This document shows positions 1 to 12,057 of a DNA stretch of 64,000 nt, one piece after another (positions within the stretch are counted from its first letter, which is position 1; each line of letters starts with the position of its first letter). The notes below the pieces were generated by a model. It was given only the letters and a program-made list of their open reading frames with translations, had not been told where the DNA came from and ran no database searches. The translations under genes and the position numbers were made by a program. Origin of the DNA: Holacanthus passer (lineage: Eukaryota > Chordata > Actinopteri > Pomacanthidae); contig JAFREQ010000008.1 of assembly GCA_025331565.1 (NCBI GenBank), positions 5,456,001-5,520,000 of the forward strand. The letters run 5' to 3'.

Positions 1-150
1 ATACATGTAGGAAAAGACAAAGAAAGCTTCATCCAGTGGGCAGTTACTTCATATCAGCACTATGGATAAGAATATTGGCCTCGTGTGCATCATGTACATC
101 ATGTACCAGTGCCAATGCAGTAACTGTCAAAGAAATTGATTCAGACTCAC

Positions 151-3100
151 TGTGAGCTGTCTTCATTATTTATTCTCTTCAGCTCCCGAATGTGAAGGTT
201 GCGCACTCTCTCCAGACGCTCCAGCTCCGCCTGGATCTCAGCTTCTTCCTATAAATGATTTAAGTGCACAAACACACACAAGGAACTTCAGAGCTCTGAC
301 TACAAGGAAAGGAGCTCATCAAAACCCACTTGTACACAGCTGACTAGTTCAGTATTAAATATTAACGGTTGACTTGGTACAGAGTCTTTCGGGGGCTGCC
401 TGCGATGCTTATTCATCGGGAAAACAATGAATACATCGACAAACTACAGGCTCACTCCGTCCTTAGGGTGATTCACACAAAAGGAACAGCGGTTCAGCTC
501 AGGAAACAGGAGAATCAGGCTGAATTTGTTCAATTATCCTCATATAGAACACAGAAATTTGCTACAGTTAATAATTTACTGACTCCAATTAGGTTTTAAC
601 TTCCAAACTGTGGAAAAGTGCCATTTATCCTTATTACATACTGGGTCTTGGATAAACTGAGTAACTTGTGAAATGTATTAATACATAAAAGTCCAACACC
701 TGCACTGCAAAATAAGACAAAAGGAAAATTATTCTGATAAACAGTTGCTGCAGGTTCAGCATTGGGCAAACCTTCTTGAGATGTCCGAGTCGCAGTTTGA
801 AGATCTCTTCCTGTTCATGGTACTCTGCTAGTGTCAGCCTTTCCAGGATGAGATTAACATGGAGAAAAAAATTTTGCTTTTGTCAACAGCGTCTTAATAT
901 GTTTACTTGGATTACAACATTCACTTATTCACCTACTGTGTATTCAGTCCTGTTAAACTTGCTTCACAACAGTTGACTTTGCAAACTACACTGAATACTA
1001 CACTGTCTTGTCCTGCTGAACGGATGCTCTGCTATCTGCGATCTACACAAGGCCTGAACTTACAGCTGAGGTAGGCTGGGTTTTAGAAAGGGATCACTTT
1101 CTGCTCCATTCACTGCCTTGGTTTTGCGTTGCTTTGGCTCAGAGTTTGTGGTTGGTGCTTGAGAGTTGCTGGACGAGGGAGGTTTCCTCTTGGCTAGAAG
1201 TTTTCTCTGCCTCTCGATGTCCTCTCTCTGTTGGTTTATCCACTCCTGCTGTCTGCAGATGGAAACCAGTGTTTGTTTTAGATCAGACAGTACCATTTCT
1301 ATCCACTGTAAAATCTTATCAAAACACTTAATCTGATGCCACGTCAAAGATGATCAGGGAATATGAAAGCTATAACGCAAGTGGAGTTGAGGTGGGGAGC
1401 TCCATCCAATTACACTACAGTAGAGCAGCTGCCAAACAGTGAATTATTATAGCTTACATATCAAGTCTTTCTTTACCTTTGAGATACAAGTTTTTGTGCC
1501 TTTACTAGTATTTGACTTGATCATCATCTGCAGCGTGAATACACCCGATTTCTACTCAAGTGTATGTCATAATCATTGTTCAGTCATAAAATAAAAAAGT
1601 AAGTAAAACGACAACAAAACAAGAACATGATCAGACAAAGACAAAGATGATCTCAGTAAAAGCCTCTTACTTCACAAGGTTTTGGAAGGCATAGCCGTCA
1701 GTCCACTGTTCTGTGAATGAGGCTCCATGTCTCACTGTAGTGAAATGGCCTAAACGAAGTCTGTCCTGCATGCTTTTCTCCCGACAGGCCTGCTTCTCCT
1801 GGGTGCTCTGAAGAACAACACATAACAAAGGTTTGCATGTGGGTTTGCAAACACACATGAATGTTGAATGGTCACAGAAGGTTTAGAAAAACAACATATT
1901 TACCTTTTCTATGAGCAACTTCTTGCTCATGGTGATGCATTTATTCAAGCGTTCCTTGTACTTTTCAAGTAATTTTTGTTGTTCATCTATCTGTCTCCTG
2001 AGATCACAGTTTGCCTATGAAGCAGGAAAAAAAAACACTTTAATCATTTATAAACTCAAAAATCCTGTTCATAAAGTTGACAGACAATACAAATGAAGGT
2101 GTGTTCTATTACCAAACATTATCAAATTTGTTTTGTGCAACAGTATCATCACATCCCAGTCAAGTATTTCTGCATGATAGTGAACAGTTAGTTTGTTATC
2201 TTTTCCTTACCCTTAGCAAATCATCTATTCTCCCCTCCTTCTTCTCAAGGTCTAGATTCTTAGTGCTTTCAAGGGCAGCCAATTTCAACACTGTAAGGTC
2301 AGTCTAGAATGGGAAACAAGAAAAGAAGTTGTTTAAAAGCTTCAGCAACAATTGCAATGACATTTAATTACAAGCAATGACAAAGAGCCGATGGTGTCAG
2401 GACTATCCACAGTCGCCCCCCCTCACCTGAACAAATTTGACTGCTAGTTGCTTTGGATGTGTCATGTGGTCCCCAAAAGACAGACTAGTAGGAGATGAGC
2501 TATTTTGTCTAACCTGCAACAGAAGAGAGAGCACATCTGTTATGACAGGACAACAACAAAAAGAGCAGCAAAGGAGATTTTGAGTTCAAATTTTGGTGTA
2601 ACTTACGGCTGTGCCCTGAGCGGAGTGGGAATGTGAGTTCTGGGGAGAACGAATCACTGGTGGGAGACCTCTCACTGGACTGGACCCATTTCCTCCCTGG
2701 AACTAAAAGGTTAAGAGAGGAGAAGTGACATCACTGCTGAACGTTTGATAACAGCACACCCAACAGTGGTTCCCTTTCTTTCGCAGTTCTGTTATTTTAG
2801 AGACAGGAAATGGATTATGCCTCAGGAAGTGAAAGACTAATATGGCAAACATTATTTGCTCAACACTTCCTTTCAATGTGTGACATCCAAATTGAAAACT
2901 TACATCAAAATAATCGCTTATTTTGGGTCCTCGCACAATTGATTTCCCTGTGAACAGAAAGGATGGAGAAGAGTGTTATTAAAATATCTCAAAGAATCAC
3001 TGCAAGCGAGAGCCAAAACATAACCAGTTGAAAACTCACCTTGGCTGCTCTCTGATTGGATCTCAGGTTTCCTTTTCCTGCCTCTGGTTGTTTCCGACTG

Positions 3101-5315
3101 TTTCTTCTCCGGGGTCTGAAAGAGAAATTTGATTTAACAATGTTTTACAAAACAATTACGGCACAAAAACACAGTGCATGTGTGAAGCTACCTGTGGGGA
3201 AACAAATACAAATGCTTATTTTTTTAACAACTTGACAGTAAACTGAAGCTGCATTAAACAATATTTTTATATCAACACTGACTGACACGGTCAAATGACT
3301 CACTGTGATGTGAAAATACTACTAAAAATTACAATTGACAGATTCTACTTTAACTTGTGTAGCTGCTCTCATTGCAGTTTCATCTTGGTTTTCACCACTA
3401 ATCAGATCTTAAATGTCCATTGATGTTATTTCTATCTAGTCTATTAGATTGACAATTACAGAAATTGTTTACACACACAAAAAGAGAATAAATAAAATGC
3501 TAACACAGTGATGTTTGAAACAAATTCTTGGTTGCATGTAATCTCAACTAAAAGATGACACCATTTGTTTGACATCATTACTTAACATGGAGGATTCACT
3601 GCAAATTACAGTCTTGAGCTATGTTAAGCACAGCAGTGGAAAATACAAACAGCAGTAGACCTTATGAAGATAACTATTCATTTTCAGATTTCAATATGTA
3701 CCTACAGAGCGAGCAGGAGAAACGCCTTTTTACACATCTGACTCATACAGTATTAAGTGAAGAAGACATAAACATTAAAAAAGCACAGTAACCTCGGACT
3801 AATAAATAGATTCTGTTTACAAGATAGTTGAAAACCTTCTAGTTCATCAGCTCTTTATTGCAAATACTCTTGTTAAAAAAAGAAGTAAATGGTAATCCTT
3901 GAAAGGATGAGCAGATTGGTCACAAGCCTCATCAAGCCTTATCACAAGACTAACTATTTCACACACTTTATGACCATCAAATCCAACCACCTTTGTGCAG
4001 TCAAGGCATTTGGTAACAGGTACTGGTCTGATCTGAGCAGTGTCTTGTGTATCATAAGGAACAAAGTCCTAAGGAAGTGCTGCGCAGTTTCTAGTTTTTG
4101 TATAAATAGTCAAGGTAAGTTCAACTGGTCAAAAAAAAAATGGTGCAAAAATATACGTTACTGATGCCTGAGCAGGCATTCAGACAAATAGCAGCACTAC
4201 TGCAAAACAAGACAAAGGGCTGCAGTGGTGTGGGTGTGCTGCTGGAGTATACAGGAAGAACATAAAATATGAACATGGAAATCCAGTTTGAAGGCTTATT
4301 AAATACCAGGACACAGCATGGTAGTTGGCATCCCACGCTGTACCGATGCAGCGGTCTTACTGAAATTAATGAGGAAGCCTTTGTTGGTCTGAATGCAGTG
4401 TAGCACAATACCCAATGGGGAGGTTTAGGTCTGTTAAATTTACAGACACAGGCTCCCAAGATGTAGCCAAATGGCCAAGCAGTTGATTTAGGAAATCTAT
4501 CAAAGATTTGAAATAGTGTCTGGATTATGGTGGTCATGATATCTAGTGGGTGTCAACCAAAAAAAACAAGAAGTGTTTACATAAAGCCTTTTAACAACCA
4601 GCACAAATGACCATTCAGACCATTTACACAAAATGTGATTTTCAAATACGAGCCAGTTTAAGATAAATGGATTTTGAAAAATGATCGTAATACAAGTAAG
4701 ATTAACATCAAAGAAAGCTTATGTTGAATATTTTAGGTATGGCACTGCTATTGAGACAGCAGACATACCAGATATGCATCTCACTCTGACTCAGGTATTT
4801 TACAATACACACAACAACCCTTTACATATTTGTCTACCTTCCAGCTGAGGAAAACTCTGACCTGGAGCCACTGTCACTCATTAATTGGGAACGGCTATAC
4901 AGCAATAAGCAAGAATTATGAATGGAATATTCATGTTAACATATTTATTTATATAATCATTTAACTTATTCATAATAATGATTCATCTGATTATTCTAGT
5001 CCATGTGAACGTGGTTAGAGTCAATAGGTTAGTGTACCTCTGATTCCTTGTCGCTTAAGGATCCCAGGCTTCCAAAACTGTGATTTGAACATTCATTATT
5101 GGTCAAACCCTGAAACAAGAAAGATCATTTTAGGATGAGATTGAGTGCAGACTCTAAAAACATTGCGACAACAGTGACACTGCTAAATATTCACTCACTT
5201 TGGTTCCACCGCTTGTGCTGCCAGTGCTGCCCCCTGTGCTGCCGCTGACCCCGCCCATAAAGCGTGCCTCCAGCAGCTCCTGTCTCCGGGGGTCCAGGCT
5301 GTGCAGCTCCTCCAT
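151..5315 (-). CDS. tlk1: Tousled-like kinase 1, N-terminal half (3' end of gene off window)
   Basis: Nuclear Ser/Thr kinase that phosphorylates the histone chaperone ASF1 in replication-coupled chromatin assembly. Twelve coding exons are read on the minus strand: 5199-5315 (start ATG 5315-5313), 5038-5109, 3040-3115, 2904-2947, 2607-2702, 2427-2513, 2211-2303, 1904-2014, 1671-1807, 1064-1252, 772-838 and 151-248. All have AG/GT flanks and the frame closes at each junction, giving 395 residues. The start reads MEELHSLDPRRQELLEARF, typical of the family. A Gly/Ser/Thr-rich stretch, a basic SETTRGRKRK segment, the KISDYFD motif and long coiled-coil segments (LRRQIDEQQKLLEKYKERL; QQEWINQQREDIERQR; EEAEIQAELERLERVR) follow. 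The last exon stops just before the kinase domain, which lies beyond position 1. TLK2 is very similar; the neighbours mettl8 and dcaf17 favour TLK1. I cannot assign a teleost a or b copy. Confidence 0.95.
3116..5037 (-). other. tlk1 intron 3 (between exons 5038-5109 and 3040-3115)
   Basis: This 1.9 kb intron holds no exon I can support. A 138-codon open frame on the minus strand (4121-4537) has no recognisable domain and no conserved splice context. I read it as chance or as remains of a mobile element. The sequence is AT-rich elsewhere. Confidence 0.6.
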
Positions 5316-7280
5316 GGTGCCTGGGAGGATTAACAACAATAGTATGTCTCAGTAATTCAACAATCAGCTTAATTGAAGCCTTTGAAAACCCACTCAAGAG
5401 CAGATGACACAGTAGCAGTGAACTTGAGAGCAGAGTCATGATAAATGTGGCTTATTTAGCTACATAAACAATCTCAAAGCCTGACAGAGGAGACAGTATT
5501 TTGGCCTAGACCAGAATATAGGCCGAGACAAAATGTATGCCCATTCCCTTGTGGCATATTCAACACAGGTTTCACTCTACATGTGTGTGACACAGAGGAG
5601 ATGAGCAAGATTTTCATTACCTTTACTCCTATTACCACTACCAGATCTACTTGAAACAGCTTAATACTAACACTATTACAAACCCCCTCACCCCACCACC
5701 ACCAAAATAATTTACTGCAACTCAAAACGCAGAGTAGAAGAGCAGACACAAACACTATCATCCTCAGAGTCCAATGTTTCGACAGCGAGGCACTGATGAA
5801 TACTGTGCTGCTGTGGGACTGTTACGTGAGCTCCCCAGGCTTCAGTGTTGCTGCAGCCTCAGAGGGGTCTGCCCACTAAACCTGTGCTTTAATGAGACAA
5901 CCATTTTGAATCTGCGAAGGAATCCATTTGAGTGGAGGAAAACATGACACCCTGAGAAATTCTTCTTAATGATACAGAACTAAATCCAAATATAGACAGG
6001 AGTTAAACTGCATCTCCAAAATTTGCCACATGCAAATGCATTATACTTGCAAATAAAGGAGCTGTTCAGACAACCACATTCTGATTACAACATGTTTATC
6101 ATTTAAAAACCACAAACTTAACATATGTACTCAATATGTAGATGTTGTAGAAAGTCAAATACTACTTGTGTGCAGTGGCAACTTTCTTGTTGACATGTGC
6201 AAATACTGAATAAAACCGTACATACATACCAAGTTTTACATCTCAAAACCTCTTTACCCATCTTAGATCTGGACTGAATTTGGACTTAATTTCAGGCCCA
6301 GAGTTGTGGGGTCCAATAGACTGTGCATGATACAAAACAAGCCTTAGAAGGAGAAGCTAAACAAAAGGCCATTCATTATATCCTCTAAAACCCAAACATT
6401 GTCTGCTCTTAAGTTATGCATTACAATAGCAGGGCCAGCACACAGGCCCACTTCAGAGTGCAACATGAAGCCACTTGAGAAATGTGTTGTAACAGGGAGA
6501 AGTCGACTGATAGTGGATTTTCAAAGACTGATAAAACAATGATTGATTTCTTTTCCTCCCTGTCTCCCTGTCTTCTATCGTAGACAAGAAGTTGATACTG
6601 TTGCGTTATATATTCGATGGTTAACTTTTGTGAGGAGGAATAAACTGAAATCTGATCAGATATGACATGAAGGCCACTTGTCAGGTTCATTTACCCCAGC
6701 ACAGCAAAGGTTTAGCCCACATTTTCTAACCCCATTGCCAGAGTAATGCATTGAAGGTATTTTTTCATGGAGTGGAAACTGTTGAAATATCTCTGATGTA
6801 GTCTACATTGAAAAATGAAATTTAAACTTGCGCATTCATGGCTGCTCCTCTCCTGGTGTGGACAGCTGGAGTGCCAGCGCCTGTGCTTTCGGGAGATTAA
6901 TAATGGCGTACTATAACCAACAACCTTATCATGCTCATACCATACGAATAAAGGTGTCTTATAAAAAGTTAACTTCCATTTAAATATAAATGATCTTAGG
7001 TGCACAATGACAGCATCTGGAGCTTCCATGGAAAACAGAGATGTACATCCCTGTGACTGGTGGAAGGTGCACAGCCATCGACCCACTACAAGTTCGGCCG
7101 ATAACAATAGTTTGTGAAACGTCCAATCAGCGCCATTACTCAACCAAACTGATTAATCAGTCAATTTCTAGTAAAAGTATGATACAGCCGACTCAATAAA
7201 AATACCAATTTCTGACCATTTGCTGAACTTCAGCAAATAAAAAGATGATCAAGCAGGTGTACAACACCAAGTGTTAAGAT

Positions 7281-7328
7281 TTTGTGAATTTCCCCACTGT
7301 GGGACGAATAAAGGTTGATCTTATCTTA
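7281..7328 (+). repeat. 3' end of a fish interspersed repeat
   Basis: The run GTGAATTTCCCCACTGTGGG, then an AATAAAGG stretch and a TCTTATCTTA end, is the familiar terminus of a very abundant teleost interspersed element. Recognised from memory of its consensus; no search was run. Confidence 0.5.
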
Positions 7329-7540
7329 AGAGCACAAAATGGCTCATGTCAATCAATCAATGTCACCCACAAAACCAGTTCTAATAGGCTCTTAAACAAT
7401 TTCTTTGTGTGTGCTGATGTGTGGATGACTAATACTTTTATGACCAGTGTGCTATTAACAAACCAAACAATTACAGGCTCGTATCTGGCTCAAGCTAAAC
7501 AGCAATGAAACCAGATACTGACCCACCAACTATATAATTG

Positions 7541-7665
7541 TTGGGTCTCTATAAATAATATTATAAAGAGTATGGTCTAGACCTGCTCTATATGAAAAGT
7601 GCTTTGAGATGACTTCTATTATGATTTGGTGCTATACAAATAAAACTGAATGGAATTGAATATAC
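7541..7665 (+). repeat. Fish interspersed repeat fragment ending in TGAATTGAAT
   Basis: The segment has the order GGTCTCTATAAATAATATT, GGTCTAGACCTGCTCTATAT, AGTGCTTTGAGATGACTTCT, ATTTGGTGCTATACAAATAA and a TGGAATTGAAT tail. This is the 3' part of a repeat seen very widely in percomorph genomes, slightly diverged. The element class is not assigned. Confidence 0.6.
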
Positions 7666-10039
7666 AATGAGAATTTGAACAGCAGCAGAGATAAAGAAAA
7701 ACATCAATTACACATTTAAATAACCACATTGTTAATAGTAGTGGGCAAAATTTTAGATTTAGATAAGTATTTTTTGACATAAAGATGGAGTTATCCTGTT
7801 GGCCACTCAGTAATAACCTAATCAATGCTCCATGGGATAAAAATTGTTGGCAAACTGAAAACAGGCTTTGCAGTAATGTAATATTTCAAGTCCACATCTA
7901 CTGATACTGATACATATGAAGTAGTGTATTGAAATGCAATGAAGTGGCAAGTCTAGCAAGACAGAAGCAAAGGAAATGTAGGCAACATCCAGTACTCGTC
8001 TGATGAAATTCAATTATCAGATGCATATAATTGTCTAAAGATAAGACCTATGCATCATAATTATGATCTGCATGCAAGGTATAGCTGGATTTAGAAAAAA
8101 ACAATTATGTGCTTTACTGAAAGACGTTTCCCTGGATTAACCAACCTAAATTGTTTTTTTGCTAGTTAACCACTTACACAGAAATGGTGATCAATTTTTT
8201 AGGGATTTGGCAAAGTAAACTAACCTTTGCTAACACACTTTTCCCTGATAACACTGAAATCATCATCAGCCACTACCCTGCCTTAGAGACACTGGCATAG
8301 GTTAAAAAAAAGTGAATCATCAAATCTTAATAACAGTCTGGCAAAGGTCCATTTCCTTCTCCTAAAGCATCTAGGAGACAACAAAATAGCTTGTAGCATT
8401 TCCCATGATGAGTGTGTGACTTCTAATCAAACTTGCAGTCGGTTTTGCTGTTTGCTAAAGAAATTATCTACCACAGTCATCAGTATTATTCAACTAAACA
8501 TGTAGGCTGCCTGTGATTAGCATTACCAATTTAAGAGCAACACATAAAGCTGAAAAAGGATGTAAAGCAGGTGACTTTGCATCTTGTCATTAACTTTCAA
8601 GTCTATTTTGCAATGAGTACACAGCAGTACTAAATAATTAGCCCTGTAATCACCAAGACATACAGAGACAAGTTTTCTCACTTCATTTCCAAACTATTCA
8701 AAAGAATATTCTCCTCACTACAGTTTTACTGGAATGTATAACTCATGTAGTGAATAAATGACCAGTATGTTGAGCATTTGCAATTTGATCATAACTTCCA
8801 TATAAGCACTGCAATATTCACTGGAAGCAGTTGTTGTAGGCTTCAACCGACCCTGTTAAAATTCTAGGATATTACCCATAAAAAGCATAATCTTTATGAG
8901 AAGCTGCTTTCAAAGCCTTCCTGCAGCTGTTAGTCAGAAAAATCTTGGTCTTGCTGAGATGGATCCAAAACACAATCTCACTTTTCACCCAGAATGTTTA
9001 CGCCAGTTTCACATCATAAATACAAATCGGCTGTGTGGTGGTTCTCAAGGATTTCCCCTGTGTTTCAAACGTGAAGGCCTCAGTGCAGAACTATCTATAT
9101 TCAAGTCCCTGCAGGAACAAGTGGTTGAACCCTTACAACTCTGGCTGTGGATGTCATTTTAACTCCATGCTGCTCAGTCAGCAGTGACCACCTGTTTATG
9201 GCAGACACTTGGAAAATCTTAAAAAATGTCTACCATAAACTGGCTTGGATTACTTTCCCCTAAATTCATTCACTGGCAACTTAAAAAAAAAACAGACAAT
9301 AACAGACTACCAAATTTTAGAGTATGATACAGACATGGACTGCCATCACTGATTAATGCCAATCAATGCATGCAACAATGGTAATACAAAGAAATGCAGA
9401 AGCTACATCGATGTGCAAAAGTCAAAAATATCCTATGAAAACTAGTTGGGGTGCAAGAAGGCACAACTAAGACAGGTGACAACACTGGGTCACCCAAAAT
9501 GCCCCAAATAAGCTTGATCTATTTGATTGTGTGTATGTTAGCATGCTAAAGCAGCTTGTATCCCCTCTCCTTTAATATTAGCTGGAGAATTACATGATCA
9601 CTCTTTACTCCCAAGTTAGTAATAGTGAAAGGTCAAACAAGGCTACCATCAAGTGCTGTAGCATCTCTAGCTAATCTTCAAACTGCATTTAATGTTAGAT
9701 TCACAGCTGCTATCGTGTTTAAAGTCGACGTGGGACCCTGATATGATGCTTACTATCACAGTTACACAGATCATTGTTTGTAGGGAAACACCAGTCAAAG
9801 CACAAAGGATTGCTAACACACTAACTTATGCATTGCTTGCTACCAGCGATACATTAACCATCACCATTTCTCTGCTTGCATCCAATGATCCATTTATCTA
9901 CAACTTAACTAGTGTTTGCTCTCGCATGCTTAAAAACTGATACAGCTGTAACATTAATGCGTTCACAATCGACATTAATGCACATATTAGTCTTTAGGTT
10001 AAACACTGGCCTGAGCTCAGAAACACGGTCCTGTGTCCT

Positions 10040-10600
10040 CGGTGCTACCAGCTAGCCAAACAGGCTCTATTGACTTTGGAGCTGACGCGTTACAGTAACG
10101 TTAGCTAGCGAGCAGCTTTCGCCACCAGCGGATCTGCTCGGTCGTTTTAACGCAAACCTCTTTCATTCTGCACAAAATGAGCCAAACGAGCAGGTAGAGA
10201 AAAAATAAGCATGTTAAAAGGTTAAAAGATACCTTCCTGGGCCTTCACCCCTGCCGCGGTGTGTTGCTGAAAACAGAGTCCGTGTTGGGGACGTGGAGAG
10301 CTGGGACCAAAGATGGCGTCCCCTCCAAACTTCCACTACTTTGGACACTCATCAAGCTACTTTTCGTGTGTCGGCACCGCGGCGCACACGGTTAACCTTT
10401 CACATGGAGGCTGAGATTCACCGACAGGCAGCACACAGGTTGTTTTGACATGGGAAGAGCGAGCTGCCACCGAAGGTAAAATGTCTGATTATGATGTTTT
10501 TGGGGCACCAACCTGTCCACACCTCAGCTCCGGGCCGCCGCTCCGTCTTCAACTGGTTGTCTCTGAAACGTCACGCGTCGTGTGCAAAAGTCTTATCGCG
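10040..10600. promoter_or_regulatory. tlk1 promoter region
   Basis: GC- and CpG-richer than its surroundings, flanking the putative non-coding first exon. It carries GCTAGCC at 10051, TAACGTTAGCTAGC at 10096-10109, the YY1-like AAGATGGCG at 10310, and an ACGTCACGCG element near 10569. No TATA box is evident, in keeping with a housekeeping CpG promoter. Confidence 0.45.
10233..10330 (-). other. tlk1: Probable tlk1 5' UTR exon 1
   Basis: Read on the minus strand this GC-rich segment ends at a good splice donor (GGAAG then GTATCT, boundary at 10233) and would join the exon whose first bases are GCACC before the start ATG at 5315. The frame upstream of that ATG stays open through this exon but contains no ATG, so the exon is non-coding. 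The upper limit (transcription start) is an estimate. A YY1-like AAGATGGCG lies at 10310-10318. Intron 1 would then be 4.9 kb, usual for a first intron. Confidence 0.55.
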
Positions 10601-10767
10601 ATGCTGATTCATGCTTTCTGATGAGGGAGCCTGGCTTTAAATTATAAACACTGGACATATGAGGCGTGCGTGGACACAGTTTGCATGCAAAAGCTGGAGA
10701 CTGACCAATCCAAGTCAGCTATGATGTGCAAAACCTTAAAGAAAAAAAACTGACTTGTCTTGACTCC

Positions 10768-11665
10768 CATTTCATAATTTAATAACTTTCAGATATTAAG
10801 TCAAAATTGTGACTTTCATGAGCGTATTATCAGGCAAAAACTGTCAGTGTTTGAATGTAACTAAGTACATTTACTCATTACATTGACTGACGTACATTTG
10901 AGGTACTTGTGTTTTACTGTAAAATTATACACACTGCACACATGAACACAGTTTGAAAAATCAAATTACATTGCCTAAAATTTTATTTTTTTGTAATTTA
11001 TAATTTTCACCTATTAAGTCAAAATTCTGACTTGAGCAAAAATTGTCAGTGGTGGAATGTAAGAAAGTACATTTACATAACTTTTTGTGATTTTGACTCA
11101 CCATCTCATAATTTTCACTTGTCATGAGTATTTTTATCATGCAGAAACTGTCAGTGGTGAACGAAACTAAGTACATTTACTCAAGTACTGTATTTAAATA
11201 AAAATTCGAGGTACTTGTACTTTACCTGAGTATTTTCATTTTATGCAACTTTGTACTTATTACTATATACTATTCCACTAAATGTCAGAGGCAAACATTG
11301 TACTTTACACTCCATCAGTTTTAGTTACTGTTATTTTTTTAGATTATAACTTTTCATACCCTTCCTGTCCAGTGAAAACCATGTATCTCCAAATGTGGTA
11401 ATTCTAAATGTTTCTGATAAACTGAAGGGTGAAGTGTTCCTTTATAGGTTGATAGAATTCTACTTCTTAAGCTAAATAAACTATTTAACAACTCTTGGAT
11501 TAGCAGGAAAATACATTGTCACAAAGCTGAAAACGGCTGTTTTTGAGCTCATGAAAAGTTGACTTTACAGATACATATGATGATCTTACAGAATATGATG
11601 CATTGCTGTGGATTAAACTAATCAGCAGTATATAAAGTAGTTAAAATGAGCTCAACCTTTAACAT
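10768..11665 (+). repeat. Composite of percomorph 'AAGTACATTTACTCAAGTAC' repeats, partly triplicated
   Basis: Three degenerate units of about 100 bp (about 10768-10880, 10985-11082 and 11083-11186) each run from a TCATAATTT/AAGTCAAAATT segment through AACTGTCAGTG to AGTACATTTAC. The rest of the repeat follows (GAGGTACTTGTACTTTACCT, GAGTATTTTCATTTTATGC), and a related 3' segment at about 11570-11665 contains GCAGTATATAAAGTAGTTAA. This is a very abundant percomorph interspersed sequence. It fills most of the tlk1-mettl8 intergenic interval. Confidence 0.6.
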
Positions 11666-11924
11666 CTACAGCAGGAAAATGCAACATGCACATGAATGCA
11701 GCAGGAATATTAATACAAAAACATCATATACAATAGTAAAACACTGAAAGGGATAATTTTTCTGCAGAATTAATACTTTTACTTATTGATTGACTTTTAC
11801 TTATTTCCCTCAAAAGAAGTTCTCTTGATAGAGTCAAAATACTCATCTCATGGATATGATGGCAGTGAACTACAGTACATAAACCAGATAACACCACAGC
11901 TTTGCTTGACAGCATGTTTTGTAA

Positions 11925-11930
11925 GTTTAT
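11925..11930 (-). terminator. Putative mettl8 poly(A) signal
   Basis: TTTATT on the plus strand is AATAAA on the minus strand, 128 bases past the mettl8 stop codon at 12058. It is the first canonical hexamer downstream and would give a short 3' UTR. Confidence 0.5.
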
Positions 11931-12057
11931 TGCATACACATTTGGTGTTGTACACATATTCCTTTGGTTAAAAAAACAGTTTCCAGGACTGCACGTATAA
12001 GTAGAAAAGTACCAAAAAGGTCATATAGCTGTAAAATAGGCTGTGCATTGAGGGGTG

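Larger units (their letters stand above)
5321..10232 (-). other. tlk1 intron 1
   Basis: AT-rich intron of 4.9 kb between the non-coding first exon and the start-codon exon. It contains the ends of two interspersed repeats (7281-7328 and 7541-7665). The 88-codon plus-strand frame at 8896-9162 looks like chance. I see no further exon or RNA gene. Confidence 0.5.

Noticed and set aside
4121..4537. 138-codon open frame on the minus strand in tlk1 intron 3
   Set aside because: No recognisable domain, and unusual composition (many Cys, Phe and Pro). It lies wholly within an intron and has no fitting splice sites; probably chance or mobile-element remains.
8896..9162. 88-codon plus-strand open frame in tlk1 intron 1
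   Set aside because: No family resemblance, no splice sites and no conserved pattern visible.
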